Shown here in pieces: positions 8,620 through 18,899 of a stretch of 39,730 nucleotides of DNA (within the stretch, counting starts at the first letter, position 1; each line of letters starts with the position of its first letter). Below the pieces are notes generated by a model. That model made no database searches and was not told the origin of the DNA. It saw only the letters and a list, made by a program, of their open reading frames with translations. The position numbers and the translations under genes are program-made. The stretch comes from Bryobacterales bacterium (GTDB taxonomy: Bacteria; Acidobacteriota; Terriglobia; Bryobacterales; Bryobacteraceae), in NCBI GenBank assembly GCA_025456495.1, contig JALOKO010000003.1, positions 1 to 39,730 on the forward strand. Direction: 5' to 3'.

Positions 8620-9332
8620 TGCGCGTGGCGCTGGTGGGTTACGGCAAGATGGGCAAGGCGATTGAGGCGCTGGCCCCGGAAGCGGGCGCAGAGATTGCGC
8701 TGGTTCTGGATGAGCACAACAACCGCGATGGCAATGCCATCACACGCGGCGCCTTCGCCGATGTGGATGTGGCCATTGAGTTCACCGCGCCTGCCATCGC
8801 GCCGGGAAACCTGCTGCGGCTTGCTGAGGCGGGTGTGCCTACTGTGACCGGCACCACGGGCTGGTATGCGGCCTTGGACGAGGTGCGCGCTGCCTTCGCC
8901 GGACGCCAGGGAAGCCTGGTGTGGAGCCCGAATTTTTCCATTGGCGTAAACCTGTTTGACCGTCTGGCCGCTGAGGCCGCGCGGCTGTTCGCAGCGCATC
9001 CCGCTTATGGTTGCTGGGCCTGGGAAATGCACCACAACCAGAAGCTGGACGCGCCCTCCGGTACCCTTAAGGCGCTGGTGGAAACCATGCGCGATGCGGG
9101 CTACAGCCACGCCATCGACATCAGTTCCACCCGGGCGGGCAAGGCGCCCGGCACCCACGAGATTGGCTTCGATTCGCAGGTGGACACCATCGAGTTGCGC
9201 CACACGGCACGAAGTCGTGATGGCTTCGCGGGCGGTGCACTTTATGCCGCAAAGCTCTTACTGCGACAGCCCGGCATTTACCGTTTCGCCGACCTGCTGT
9301 TCCCTAGCACCTCACCCAAGGAGAGCGCCTGA
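8619..9332 (+). CDS. dapB: 4-Hydroxy-tetrahydrodipicolinate reductase
   Basis: NAD(P)H-dependent reduction to tetrahydrodipicolinate. 237 residues. Visible motifs are N-terminal VALVGYGKMGKAIE, then TGTTGWY, SPNFSIGVNLF and the catalytic block WEMHHNQKLDAPSGTLK (family motif E-x-H-H-x3-K-x-D-x-P-S-G-T). The family motif usually ends in GTA; this protein has GTLK, a small departure. Start and stop codons both overlap neighbours by a single base (TGATG), so translation is probably coupled through lysC, dapB and dapA. Confidence 0.94.
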   Translation: MRVALVGYGKMGKAIEALAPEAGAEIALVLDEHNNRDGNAITRGAFADVDVAIEFTAPAIAPGNLLRLAEAGVPTVTGTTGWYAALDEVRAAFAGRQGSLVWSPNFSIGVNLFDRLAAEAARLFAAHPAYGCWAWEMHHNQKLDAPSGTLKALVETMRDAGYSHAIDISSTRAGKAPGTHEIGFDSQVDTIELRHTARSRDGFAGGALYAAKLLLRQPGIYRFADLLFPSTSPKESA

Positions 9333-10207
9333 TGATTACCGGATGCGGCACCGCGTTGGTTACACCGTTCCACGAGGACGGCTCCATTGACACCATCACC
9401 TTTCAGCGTCTGGCGGCGCGCCAGGTGGAGGCAGGCATCGACTTTCTGGTGCCTTGCGGAACCACAGCCGAAAGTCCGACGCTGAACGAGGACGAGCAGT
9501 TGCTGCTGATTCGCATCGCCTGCGAAGTGGCGGCGGGCCGTGTGCCAGTGATGGCCGGCGTGGGCGGCAACCACACGGCTGCCTTGCAGCGACGCGCTGA
9601 GAAGGTGGAGGCGCTGGGAGTGCAGGCCTTGCTGTCGGTAACGCCGTACTACAACAAGCCCTCGCAGGAGGGCCTGTTGGCGCATTACCGCGCACTGGCG
9701 GCCAGCACTTCGCTGCCCATCGTGCTGTACAGCGTGGCCGGTCGTACGGGCGTCAACCTGGAGCCAGAAACGGTGCTGGCGCTGGCCGAGACGCCCAACA
9801 TCGCGGGCATCAAGGAAGCCTCAGGCAACATCGCGCAGATTGCCCGCATCGCCGCGCAGGCTCCGGCTGGCTTCGCTATCTACGCGGGTGATGATCTGCT
9901 GGCGATTCCCGTGATTGCGCTGGGCGGGCACGGCGTGATCTCCGTGGCGTCGAACGAAATTCCGGGGGAGATGGCAGGCATTGCACGCCATGCCTTGAAT
10001 GGCGACCTGGATAGCGCGCGCATTCTGATGAAGCACTACCTGCCACTGATGGACGTGAACTTCATTGATTCAAACCCCGTTCCGGTCAAGACCGCAATGG
10101 CCCTTATGGGCCTGCTGCAGCCCCATTGGCGATTGCCCCTGGTGGCCACCAGCACACCCAGGCAAGCCCGCATTCAAGCCGTACTCGAACAAGTAGGATT
10201 ACTGTAG
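9332..10207 (+). CDS. dapA: 4-Hydroxy-tetrahydrodipicolinate synthase
   Basis: Condenses pyruvate with aspartate semialdehyde. 291 residues, the usual length. It begins MITGCGTALVTPFHEDGSID, has PCGTTAESPTLNEDE, the tyrosine motif TPYYNKPSQEGL, and the Schiff-base lysine in IAGIKEASGNI, followed by YAGDDLLAIPVIALGGHGVISV. All landmarks of a true DapA are present, although the wider aldolase family also includes sialate lyases; the operon decides the call. The stop TAG is followed directly by the dapD ATG. Confidence 0.94.
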   Translation: MITGCGTALVTPFHEDGSIDTITFQRLAARQVEAGIDFLVPCGTTAESPTLNEDEQLLLIRIACEVAAGRVPVMAGVGGNHTAALQRRAEKVEALGVQALLSVTPYYNKPSQEGLLAHYRALAASTSLPIVLYSVAGRTGVNLEPETVLALAETPNIAGIKEASGNIAQIARIAAQAPAGFAIYAGDDLLAIPVIALGGHGVISVASNEIPGEMAGIARHALNGDLDSARILMKHYLPLMDVNFIDSNPVPVKTAMALMGLLQPHWRLPLVATSTPRQARIQAVLEQVGLL

Positions 10208-10934
10208 ATGTCACACGAACTCCAAGCCGCGATTGAGGAACTATTCGCGAACCCGCCAGCCCTATACACGCCCGCGCATACGGCGTTGTTCGCGCGATTC
10301 AAACACCTGTTGAATGTGGGACAGATTCGCGCGGCGCAACCGGACGCGGACACGCCTACTGGGTGGCGCGTGAACCCCTGGGTGAAGCAGGGTATCCTGC
10401 TTGGCTTTCGCATGGGAACTCTGGTGGACATGAGTGTGGAGACCGCGCGCCAGCCTTGGTTTGACCGTTCCAGCTATCCCGTGAAGCAACTCCGCGTGGA
10501 GGATGGCGTGCGCGTGGTGCCTGGTGGATCCAGCATTCGCGATGGCGCGTATGTGGCCCGCACGGTGACCTGCATGCCGCCCATGTACATCAATGTCGGC
10601 GCATATGTCGGTGATCATCGAAGACGACGTGATGGTGGGCGGCAATTGCGGCGTTTATGAAGGCACGGTGGTGAAGCGCCGCGCGGTGCTGGCCACCGGA
10701 GTGCTGTTGAACCAATCGACACCGGTGTTCGACCTGGTGCGCGGAGAGATTCTGCGGGCCACCGATGGCCAACCCCTGGTGATCCCCGAAGACGCGGTGG
10801 TGGCGCCCGGCAGTCGCGCCATCACACAAGGGCCGGGCAAAGACTGGGGCCTTTCCGTATCCGCCGCCATCATCGTGAAGTATCGCGACGCCAAGACCGA
10901 AGGCAAGGTGCAGTTGGAGGACCTCCTGCGGTAG
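10208..10934 (+). pseudogene. dapD: Tetrahydrodipicolinate N-succinyltransferase, broken by internal deletion and frameshift
   Basis: DapD transfers succinyl from succinyl-CoA to tetrahydrodipicolinate. The first 134 codons read normally up to MPPMYINVGAYV (ending at 10609). The next recognisable piece, VIIEDDVMVGGNCGVYEGTVV, begins at 10611 in another frame and runs to the stop at 10934 (107 residues, ending KVQLEDLLR). In intact DapD the two pieces are separated by about 42 residues, starting DEGTMVD and holding most of the left-handed beta-helix acceptor site. Roughly 122 or 125 bp (a length equal to 2 modulo 3) therefore appear to be missing at 10608-10612. Adding them back gives about 282 residues, the normal length. 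The original frame stops at 10660. It is either a genuine inactivating deletion or an assembly error; the rest of the gene shows no decay, which slightly favours error or very recent loss. Confidence 0.88.
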
Positions 10935-10961
10935 CCCTTGCCTTCGGCGCCCGGCTTGGCA

Positions 10962-12674
<1,713 letters not shown>

Positions 12675-12777
12675 CGCCCATTCCTAGCTACATCCGCGCG
12701 GGCGGCCAGCCAGGCTGGGCAACCGACAGCGGAGGTCCAATGGGACGCGACTTCCTGATTGTACAGCGGGGACAATC

Positions 12778-13713
12778 GTGGCTGCGTGGGACCGAATCGG
12801 TAGTGCGACGAGCAAGTTCCCTCTCATGTTTGGGGCGAAGACTTCCGATATGTACAACGGGGTCCCTAGTACCGTGTCGACGCCGCAAACCGAAATCCAT
12901 GCCTTGCCGCAGCATCACTGGGCGCTTCGTTGCCTGCCCCCGTTGCCGGCCTCCGCGGCCCGCATGCTGCGGCTGTTGAACGACAACTCGGCGGGTATCC
13001 GGGAGTTTGCCGATGTCATCAGCACCGATGCCAGCTTTGCCTGGGAAGTGCTGCGCGCGGCCAACTCACCGTTGTTCAGCCTACCCTATGAAATCGACGA
13101 CCTCTTCCACGCCGTGAGCATTATTGGAGTGGAACGGGTCCGCGGGATGGTGTTCGTCGCCGCCCTGTCTTCCGGCTTCCGTCACGCGATGCGCGAACAA
13201 AGCCTGTTGGCTTGCTGGAAGCACTCGCTGGCGGTGGCCTACCTGGCCGCCGAGTCCGCAGTGGGCTTCCAGGTGGATGCGGGCAAGGCGTACACGGCCG
13301 GCCTGTTGCATGACCTGGGGCGCTTGGCCTTGATGACCGCGTTCCCCGCCAAATACGCGTCGCTGATTGAGCAATCTCTCCGCGAGGAAGTGGAGATGAA
13401 CGTTCTGGAAGAGCAGTTCTTTGAGATCAACCACTGCGTTGCCGGGGCGTCGATCGCTGCCGCGTGGTCGTTGCCGGTGTCGCTGGCCGAAGTCTGCCTG
13501 AAGCATCACGACGACCCGCTGGACAATCCGTCACCGCTGCTGCAGAACATTGTCGCCGCGAATCGAATGGCGCACACGTTGGGCTTTCAGCCGGTGTATG
13601 AGAAGCGGCTGGTGCAGCCAGCCTCTGACCTACCGAACGGGGTTCCCAATCATTTGGAGGAATCCACCGCGTTGCTGCACCAGAAGATTGACGCTTACTG
13701 CTTGAGTGTGTAG
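12778..13713 (+). CDS. HDOD-domain protein
   Basis: HDOD domains are catalytically poor relatives of HD phosphohydrolases found in bacterial signalling proteins; the exact role here is unknown. The domain covers about residues 45-240, with LPPLPASAARMLRLLND, the phrase VSIIGVERVRGMVFVAAL, and the HD-like core GLLHDLGRLAL followed by KHHDDP. No extra output or receiver domain is seen. The start is uncertain: GTG 12778 has CGGGGA upstream, but ATG codons at 12826 and 12850 are also in frame. The six-base inverted repeat GATTGT (12757-12762) / ACAATC (12772-12777) directly before the GTG would hide that site in a hairpin or form an operator. It is a single-gene unit, divergent from ilvD. Confidence 0.85.
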   Translation: MAAWDRIGSATSKFPLMFGAKTSDMYNGVPSTVSTPQTEIHALPQHHWALRCLPPLPASAARMLRLLNDNSAGIREFADVISTDASFAWEVLRAANSPLFSLPYEIDDLFHAVSIIGVERVRGMVFVAALSSGFRHAMREQSLLACWKHSLAVAYLAAESAVGFQVDAGKAYTAGLLHDLGRLALMTAFPAKYASLIEQSLREEVEMNVLEEQFFEINHCVAGASIAAAWSLPVSLAEVCLKHHDDPLDNPSPLLQNIVAANRMAHTLGFQPVYEKRLVQPASDLPNGVPNHLEESTALLHQKIDAYCLSV

Positions 13714-13764
13714 GCGTGCCGCTGCCGCGGGGCTGGTGGGTTGCGTCCAGACGGTGCAAGAGGG

Positions 13765-13809
13765 GACGCAGCGATCGATGACGCAGCGATCGATGATGCG
13801 GCGATCGAG
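13765..13809. repeat. Three 15-bp tandem repeats
   Basis: Two perfect copies of GACGCAGCGATCGAT (13765-13779 and 13780-13794), then a diverged third copy at 13795-13809. Each holds the palindrome CGATCG. It lies in the gap between the HDOD gene and the enolase-superfamily gene. No function can be assigned; replication slippage would explain it. Confidence 0.8.
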
Positions 13810-13901
13810 ACCACCGCGAGACGCAGCCTAGCAACAGGCCCAGACGGCAGTGCGCTGTGATAGCGTAGCCCTCAGGAATTCCCGTGATGACTGAGGTGTC
13901 T

Positions 13902-15248
13902 ATGAATCGCCGCAACCTGTTCCAACTGGCCTCCACGCTTGGCGCCGGAACACTGCTGGGCCAACGCCAGGCAGCCGCGCAACAGCAGGCCGCACGCGCC
14001 ACTCGGGCACTGCCGTCACCCATCATCCGCGATATCCAGGTGATTGAAACCGCGCCTCAGGGCCTGCGCCTGGTGGTGGTGAAGGTGATCACAGATCAGG
14101 ACGGGCTGTACGGTTACGGCTGCGGCACCTTCACCCAACGGGCTGACCTGGTGAAGCCAGCCGTGGAGCGCTATCTGAAGCCGCTCTTGGTGGGGCGTCC
14201 CGCTGACCGCATTGATGACACCTGGCAGATGGCCTACAACGGCAGTTACTGGCGGAATGGACCGGTGTTGAACAATGCCTTGAGCGGCGTCGATATGGCG
14301 CTTTGGGACATCAAGGGCCGCCAGTGCGGGCTACCGGTGTATCAGTTGCTGGGCGGCAAGCTGCGCGAGGCCGCCGATTGCTATGGGCATGCTTCCGGTG
14401 AGGATGCCGCTGCTGTCATCGAAAGCGCCAAACAGTGGATGGCTCGCGGCTTTCGTCACGTGCGGATGCAGGTGGGCGTGGCAGGGATGGCGGGCTACGG
14501 ATCCGGCGCTGGCGCGGCGCAGGTGGCCAAACTGCATGACGACCGTGTGTACGAGCCAGCCGCCTACATACGAGCCACCCTGGACATGTTCGCCAAGGCG
14601 CGCCAGGAGCTAGGGATGGAGGTGGAACTGCTGCACGATGTCCACGAGCGCATCTCGCCCACCCAGGCCTTGCAACTGTGTAAGGACATGGAGCAGTTCC
14701 GGCTCTTCTTCCTGGAGGATCCGCTGTCGCCGGAGGACATTGCCTGGTTCCGTCTCATCCGCCAGCAGTGCACTACTCCGATTGCGATGGGCGAGTTGTT
14801 CAACAGCCCGCACGAGTGGACGCCGCTGATTAGCGAACGGCTGATTGACTACATCCGCGTCCATGTGTCGCAAGCAGGTGGGTTGACGCCATGCCGCAAG
14901 ATGGCCACCTTGGGCGAGGTCTTCGGCGTCCGCACGGCATGGCACGGACCCGGCGACGTGAGCCCCATTGGCCATGCCTGCAATGTCACCTTGGACCTTG
15001 CCTGCTATAACTTCGGCGTGCAGGAATACTCGGCATTCGGGGAGCGCAGCCAGGAGGTCTTCCGCAACTGCCCGCGCATGGAGAACGGCTATTTGTATGC
15101 GAACGAGGCGCCGGGCTGGGGGATTGAAGTAGACGAGAAGGCCGCCGCCAAGTATCCCTTTGGCAGCTTTGAGCAGGGGGAACGGAAAGACCTGAATGGC
15201 GGTTGGGGTGTCATCCGCCGCCGCGACGGCACGGTGATTAAGCAGTAG
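13902..15248 (+). CDS. Tat-exported enolase-superfamily enzyme, D-mannonate dehydratase (ManD)-like
   Basis: 448 residues. The N-terminus MNRRNLFQLASTLGAGTLLG reads as a twin-arginine signal, with cleavage plausible after AAA near residue 26. The mature part has the ManD-type enolase barrel: D246 and H248 (LHDVHERISP), E272 (LEDPLSPED), E298 (GELFNS) and H348 (AWHGPGDVSPIGHA). These match in order the metal ligands and catalytic His of ManD proteins, which dehydrate sugar acids such as mannonate or gluconate; many members are slow or have unknown substrates. The start is set at ATG 13902 because it has GAGGTG five bases upstream and places the RR motif correctly; a GTG at 13884 would add six residues. 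Export is unusual for a family mostly studied in the cytoplasm. Confidence 0.85.
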   Translation: MNRRNLFQLASTLGAGTLLGQRQAAAQQQAARATRALPSPIIRDIQVIETAPQGLRLVVVKVITDQDGLYGYGCGTFTQRADLVKPAVERYLKPLLVGRPADRIDDTWQMAYNGSYWRNGPVLNNALSGVDMALWDIKGRQCGLPVYQLLGGKLREAADCYGHASGEDAAAVIESAKQWMARGFRHVRMQVGVAGMAGYGSGAGAAQVAKLHDDRVYEPAAYIRATLDMFAKARQELGMEVELLHDVHERISPTQALQLCKDMEQFRLFFLEDPLSPEDIAWFRLIRQQCTTPIAMGELFNSPHEWTPLISERLIDYIRVHVSQAGGLTPCRKMATLGEVFGVRTAWHGPGDVSPIGHACNVTLDLACYNFGVQEYSAFGERSQEVFRNCPRMENGYLYANEAPGWGIEVDEKAAAKYPFGSFEQGERKDLNGGWGVIRRRDGTVIKQ

Positions 15249-15344
15249 TCGCGGGAAGCGCCACCAGCGGCAGACCCGTCGCCCAGGAACTTTGCGGCGG
15301 GATGCGGTGTCTAAGTGGGGCAACCTGGCAAGGTCAAGGGAGGC

Positions 15345-16910
15345 ATGATGCACCCGTATGGATGTCTGCTTCTGATGCTGGCTCTGATCGCCACGCCGAT
15401 TGCGCTTGCCGTCACCATCGAAGGGCAGGTGCTGCGGGACGACACGGGCGCCGCGCTGGTGTCGGCGGACGTGCGCGTGGCTCGACAAGGCGAACGTTTG
15501 CTGGCGGCGCATCTGGAAACCGACCGCGATGGCCGCTTCCGGGCGGAAGACCTGCCGGAGGGCCGCTATGTTCTCACCATCGGTAAGCCGTCCTTTCAGG
15601 ATGTGGCGCTGGAGTTGCCCGTCGACGCCGGCCCCATCCAGGTACGGCTGATCCGGTTGGCGTCTATCTCCGGAACCGTGCGCGCGCGGGACGGAAGCCT
15701 GCTGGCCAACGCCCGCGTTTACGCGATGGAGCGCACGCGCTCGGGGTCCATTCGCGAGCTGAACATGGCCGCCGCCAGCGCGTTCAGCAAAGCCGATGGA
15801 AGCTATCAGCTACGGGGTCTGCCTCCGGGGAACTATGTCCTGGCAATGGGCATGCAGGGCAACAATCGGTCAATGGGCGCCATGTATCCGGACAACCGTA
15901 GCCCGCGCATCTTTGAGTTGAAGGGTGGCGAGGTGATTGACCGCTGTGACTTTGTGGCGGAGACGGGCGAGGTATTCAAGGTGAGCGGGAAGGTGGCCAT
16001 CCCAGAGCACCTTGCCAAGACGCGCGTTCCATCCGGGCCACCGGGAGCCACCATGGACGCGCGCTTTTCAGTGGGACTTGCGCCGGTTGACCAGCCCATG
16101 TTGCAAGTGGCCTGGACGCGGACGGAGCCGGATGGCAGCTTCGAGTTTCCCGCCGTTCCCTGGGGCAGCTATGAGCTGTTCGCTGCTGGTCCGGTGATTG
16201 GCTTCAGCTTCCGCGGCAGCATGCTGGCGGGCGATGGCGCCCTTGCGTTCGGACGAATGCCCGTGCAGGTGACCGCCGATGTGAGGGACCTGGCCGTACA
16301 AGTTCAGCCGCCTCGTACAGTTCGTTTGCAGTGGATACCCGGACGTGCCTCCATCGCGGATTGTCCCAAGACCCTGGCGGTACGTTTGACGGCGCTGGAG
16401 GCGCGGGGCAGCGATCTTACCCGACTAGTATCCCTTCCCTTGGGCGACGTGGTTACCGTGGAGAATCTGGCGCCCACCCGCTATCAGGTGGAGACTGCAA
16501 GCGCGGCTGCTGTCTGCAGCGTGCTGGGCGCAGCGGAGTTGAACTTGCGGAACGGGCAACCCGATGAGCCAGTCACCGTGGAGGCCGCAGGCCATGGTTC
16601 TCTGGCGGGCGAAGTGCTGGATCGCCTGCCGGGTGGGATCTACGAAGTGGCGCTGTTGCCCCTGGGCGTGGCGGCGGGTGAAGCGATGACGCTGCAGACG
16701 GTGGACGCGCAAGGCAAGTTCCGCTTCGCCAAACTGCGACCGGGAAGATATGGGGTGGCCATCCGCTTGCAGCACGGCGGAGGATACAGCGAAGGAGTGG
16801 GCGAGAGGACCGCAGGGCTGGTCTCTTCAATTACCGAAGTGGAAGTGCTGGGCGGCAATGTGGAGATGTTGCTGCATGCGCCCGTGGCGGAAGGGACGGC
16901 CAATCGATGA
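15345..16910 (+). CDS. Exported carboxypeptidase-regulatory-like domain protein (521 aa)
   Basis: Function unknown. A clear signal peptide (about residues 1-21, hydrophobic CLLLMLALIATPIALA) is followed by beta-sandwich units of the carboxypeptidase D regulatory type: VTIEGQVLRDDTGAALVSADVRV, then ISGTVRARDGSLLANARVYAM with YQLRGLPPGNYVLAMG, and later KVSGKVAIPEH. Such domains are carried in large numbers by Acidobacteriota envelope proteins. No TonB-dependent barrel or peptidase domain follows. The start at 15345 has a strong AAGGGAGG. The stop overlaps the next gene by 4 bp, and the two proteins share the same architecture, so they probably work as a pair. Confidence 0.8.
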   Translation: MMHPYGCLLLMLALIATPIALAVTIEGQVLRDDTGAALVSADVRVARQGERLLAAHLETDRDGRFRAEDLPEGRYVLTIGKPSFQDVALELPVDAGPIQVRLIRLASISGTVRARDGSLLANARVYAMERTRSGSIRELNMAAASAFSKADGSYQLRGLPPGNYVLAMGMQGNNRSMGAMYPDNRSPRIFELKGGEVIDRCDFVAETGEVFKVSGKVAIPEHLAKTRVPSGPPGATMDARFSVGLAPVDQPMLQVAWTRTEPDGSFEFPAVPWGSYELFAAGPVIGFSFRGSMLAGDGALAFGRMPVQVTADVRDLAVQVQPPRTVRLQWIPGRASIADCPKTLAVRLTALEARGSDLTRLVSLPLGDVVTVENLAPTRYQVETASAAAVCSVLGAAELNLRNGQPDEPVTVEAAGHGSLAGEVLDRLPGGIYEVALLPLGVAAGEAMTLQTVDAQGKFRFAKLRPGRYGVAIRLQHGGGYSEGVGERTAGLVSSITEVEVLGGNVEMLLHAPVAEGTANR

Positions 16911-18775
16911 GCGGGTCTTGCCGGATGTTTCTTCATTTGCATGCGATACCGCGGTGGCTGACATGGCTGAGGCGTCCCGCTCTGGAGCAGTTGCAAACGG
17001 CTTCGTTGGGTATGGCGGCCGTGCCGGGTATGGCTGCTGCGCTGTGCCTGCTGTTGGTGGGCCAAGCCATCGCCCAGCCGAGCCCTGCCGCCGGGCTTGC
17101 CGCACAACCTGGTGTGATAGAGGGTCGCGTGATGGATGCCGACACCGGTGAGCCCATTGCTGAAGCCACGGTGTGGGTGGATACCGCCAAGGTAGGCTTC
17201 TTCGGAGGGAAGTTTGGAGTGACGCCCGGCCAGCCGTCGGATGGCTTTGCGGAGTCGGGCGAGGATGGAGCGTTCACGTTGCGCGGTGTGCCGCCCGGCA
17301 AGCGAAGCATCACGGCGATGGCGCCCAAGGGCATCTTCAATGAAGCGCGACTGAGTCGTCAGGTGGGACCAGGGCAGACGCTGGGCGATTGCGTTGTGCG
17401 AATGCGCAATCCCGCCTCCGTTCGCGGTCGCGTGGTAGACGAAAAAGGTGAGCCTCTGGCGGGTGTGCAAATTCATCTGGTGGTGGAGGAGTATCACGCC
17501 GGAAAGGTAAGGCAGTATCTGAGGCCGGGCGGCATGTCGGACGAGAACGGCGAATACCAGATCGAGTCGGCTGTAGCTGGGCGCGCGGTTCGCCTGATGG
17601 CCGAGCGGGTGGCGCGAGGCGCGGAGGCCTCCGCTGATTCCAACGCGCCCATTGACCCCAAGCTCCGGCGCCCTGCGTTTTCCCGCGTGTTCTATCCCGA
17701 TGCGCCAGATCTGCAAGGCGCCACGGTGCTGAAGTTCCGCAGTGGCGAGGAACGCGGTGGTGTGGACTTTGTGATGCGACGAGAGCCGTCCCGTTGCATC
17801 GCGGGGAAGCTTCTGGCGCCAACGGAGGTGAAGGGGATCCGCGTGATGCTGCAACACGCGGAGCCAGCGTATGGGTCAACGCGCCGTGGTGGCAGCTTCG
17901 GCATGACGTGGAGCGCGTCGTTGGATGGAAGACGCGAGTTTCGCATCTGCCAATTGGCGGCGGGGCGCTACCGGCTGCGGGCGCACGATACCGCGGAGGG
18001 TCGCAATGCGGCCATCAGCGCGTATGCGGCAGAATGGATCACGATTACGGACCGCGACCTATCCGACCTGGAGATCCCGATGGTGGCCCCGTGGAAGTTG
18101 AGCACGGAGCTGGAGTGGGCAGCCGCTGCGCCCGAGGCGCCTCCCACGCAGCCCACCATGGTGGCGCTGGAGCCGCTGGACCGGGCCTTCTTCATGGGTG
18201 AGCAGCGGAACGCCCGCATCGAAGCCATTCCGGGTCGTGGGGAGATGGGGGCGGTACTGGTGGACGAGTACAGTGTGAGCGTGCGATTGCCGCGCAGCGG
18301 TCCGTCGGCCCCCGGTTCTGGCGCGCCTACATCGCCCGCCCCAGGCCTTTATGTAAAGGAGATCCGCTATGGGGATGCGGCGGTGCTGGCACAAGCGATG
18401 CGCGTGGGCATGCAACCCGCTGATACGGCCCTGAAGGTGCGGTTGGGGCATGATGCGGGAACGGTGACGGTGCGAGTGACGGACCAGAAGCGGAATCCGG
18501 TTTCAGACGCCCAGGTGTTTCTGCTGCCTAGTGATGCCGCCGATGAGGGGGCGCTAGCCGAGACGCTATTGCGCGGGCAGACTGACCAATACGGCAGCGT
18601 AACCTGGCAACGTGAGGTGGCGCCGGGAAGCTATCGCGCCGTCGCGATTCTGACGAACTTTGACTATTCGCCGGAAGCCGTCCGCATCCTCTGGCAAGCC
18701 CGCGACAGAGCGCCGGAGGTCCGTGTGGCCCCGAATGGAAACGCCGAGGTGGGGGTGCAGGTGGTGCAGCAGTAG
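16907..18775 (+). CDS. Exported carboxypeptidase-regulatory-like domain protein (622 aa)
   Basis: Function unknown. Second member of a two-gene unit (ATGA overlap). A long N-terminal lead precedes a hydrophobic stretch (AALCLLLVGQAIAQ, about residues 44-57), so translation from 16907 gives either an unusually long signal peptide or a membrane anchor; ATG codons at 16925 or 17012 could be the real start. Regulatory-type beta-sandwich repeats follow: VIEGRVMDADTGEPIAEATV, VRGRVVDEKGEPLAGVQIHL, and near the C-terminus VTVRVTDQKRNPVSDAQVFLL. It probably acts outside the cytoplasmic membrane with the upstream protein. No enzymatic motif recognised. Confidence 0.78.
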   Translation: MSGSCRMFLHLHAIPRWLTWLRRPALEQLQTASLGMAAVPGMAAALCLLLVGQAIAQPSPAAGLAAQPGVIEGRVMDADTGEPIAEATVWVDTAKVGFFGGKFGVTPGQPSDGFAESGEDGAFTLRGVPPGKRSITAMAPKGIFNEARLSRQVGPGQTLGDCVVRMRNPASVRGRVVDEKGEPLAGVQIHLVVEEYHAGKVRQYLRPGGMSDENGEYQIESAVAGRAVRLMAERVARGAEASADSNAPIDPKLRRPAFSRVFYPDAPDLQGATVLKFRSGEERGGVDFVMRREPSRCIAGKLLAPTEVKGIRVMLQHAEPAYGSTRRGGSFGMTWSASLDGRREFRICQLAAGRYRLRAHDTAEGRNAAISAYAAEWITITDRDLSDLEIPMVAPWKLSTELEWAAAAPEAPPTQPTMVALEPLDRAFFMGEQRNARIEAIPGRGEMGAVLVDEYSVSVRLPRSGPSAPGSGAPTSPAPGLYVKEIRYGDAAVLAQAMRVGMQPADTALKVRLGHDAGTVTVRVTDQKRNPVSDAQVFLLPSDAADEGALAETLLRGQTDQYGSVTWQREVAPGSYRAVAILTNFDYSPEAVRILWQARDRAPEVRVAPNGNAEVGVQVVQQ

Positions 18776-18899
18776 CGGGAATCCGCTCAGCAGCTTCGAC
18801 GCAGCTGCGGTGTGCCCTGCTAGCCTCCGGGTGTGCCGTAAACGATTGCCGACAAATGGGCCGTGGATTCTCTCCCGTTCTTCCGGGATGTCGCGCCAA

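Noticed and set aside
13765..13809. Possible CRISPR or phage iteron array
   Set aside because: The 15-bp units are directly adjacent with no spacers and no cas gene or origin nearby; a simple tandem duplication.
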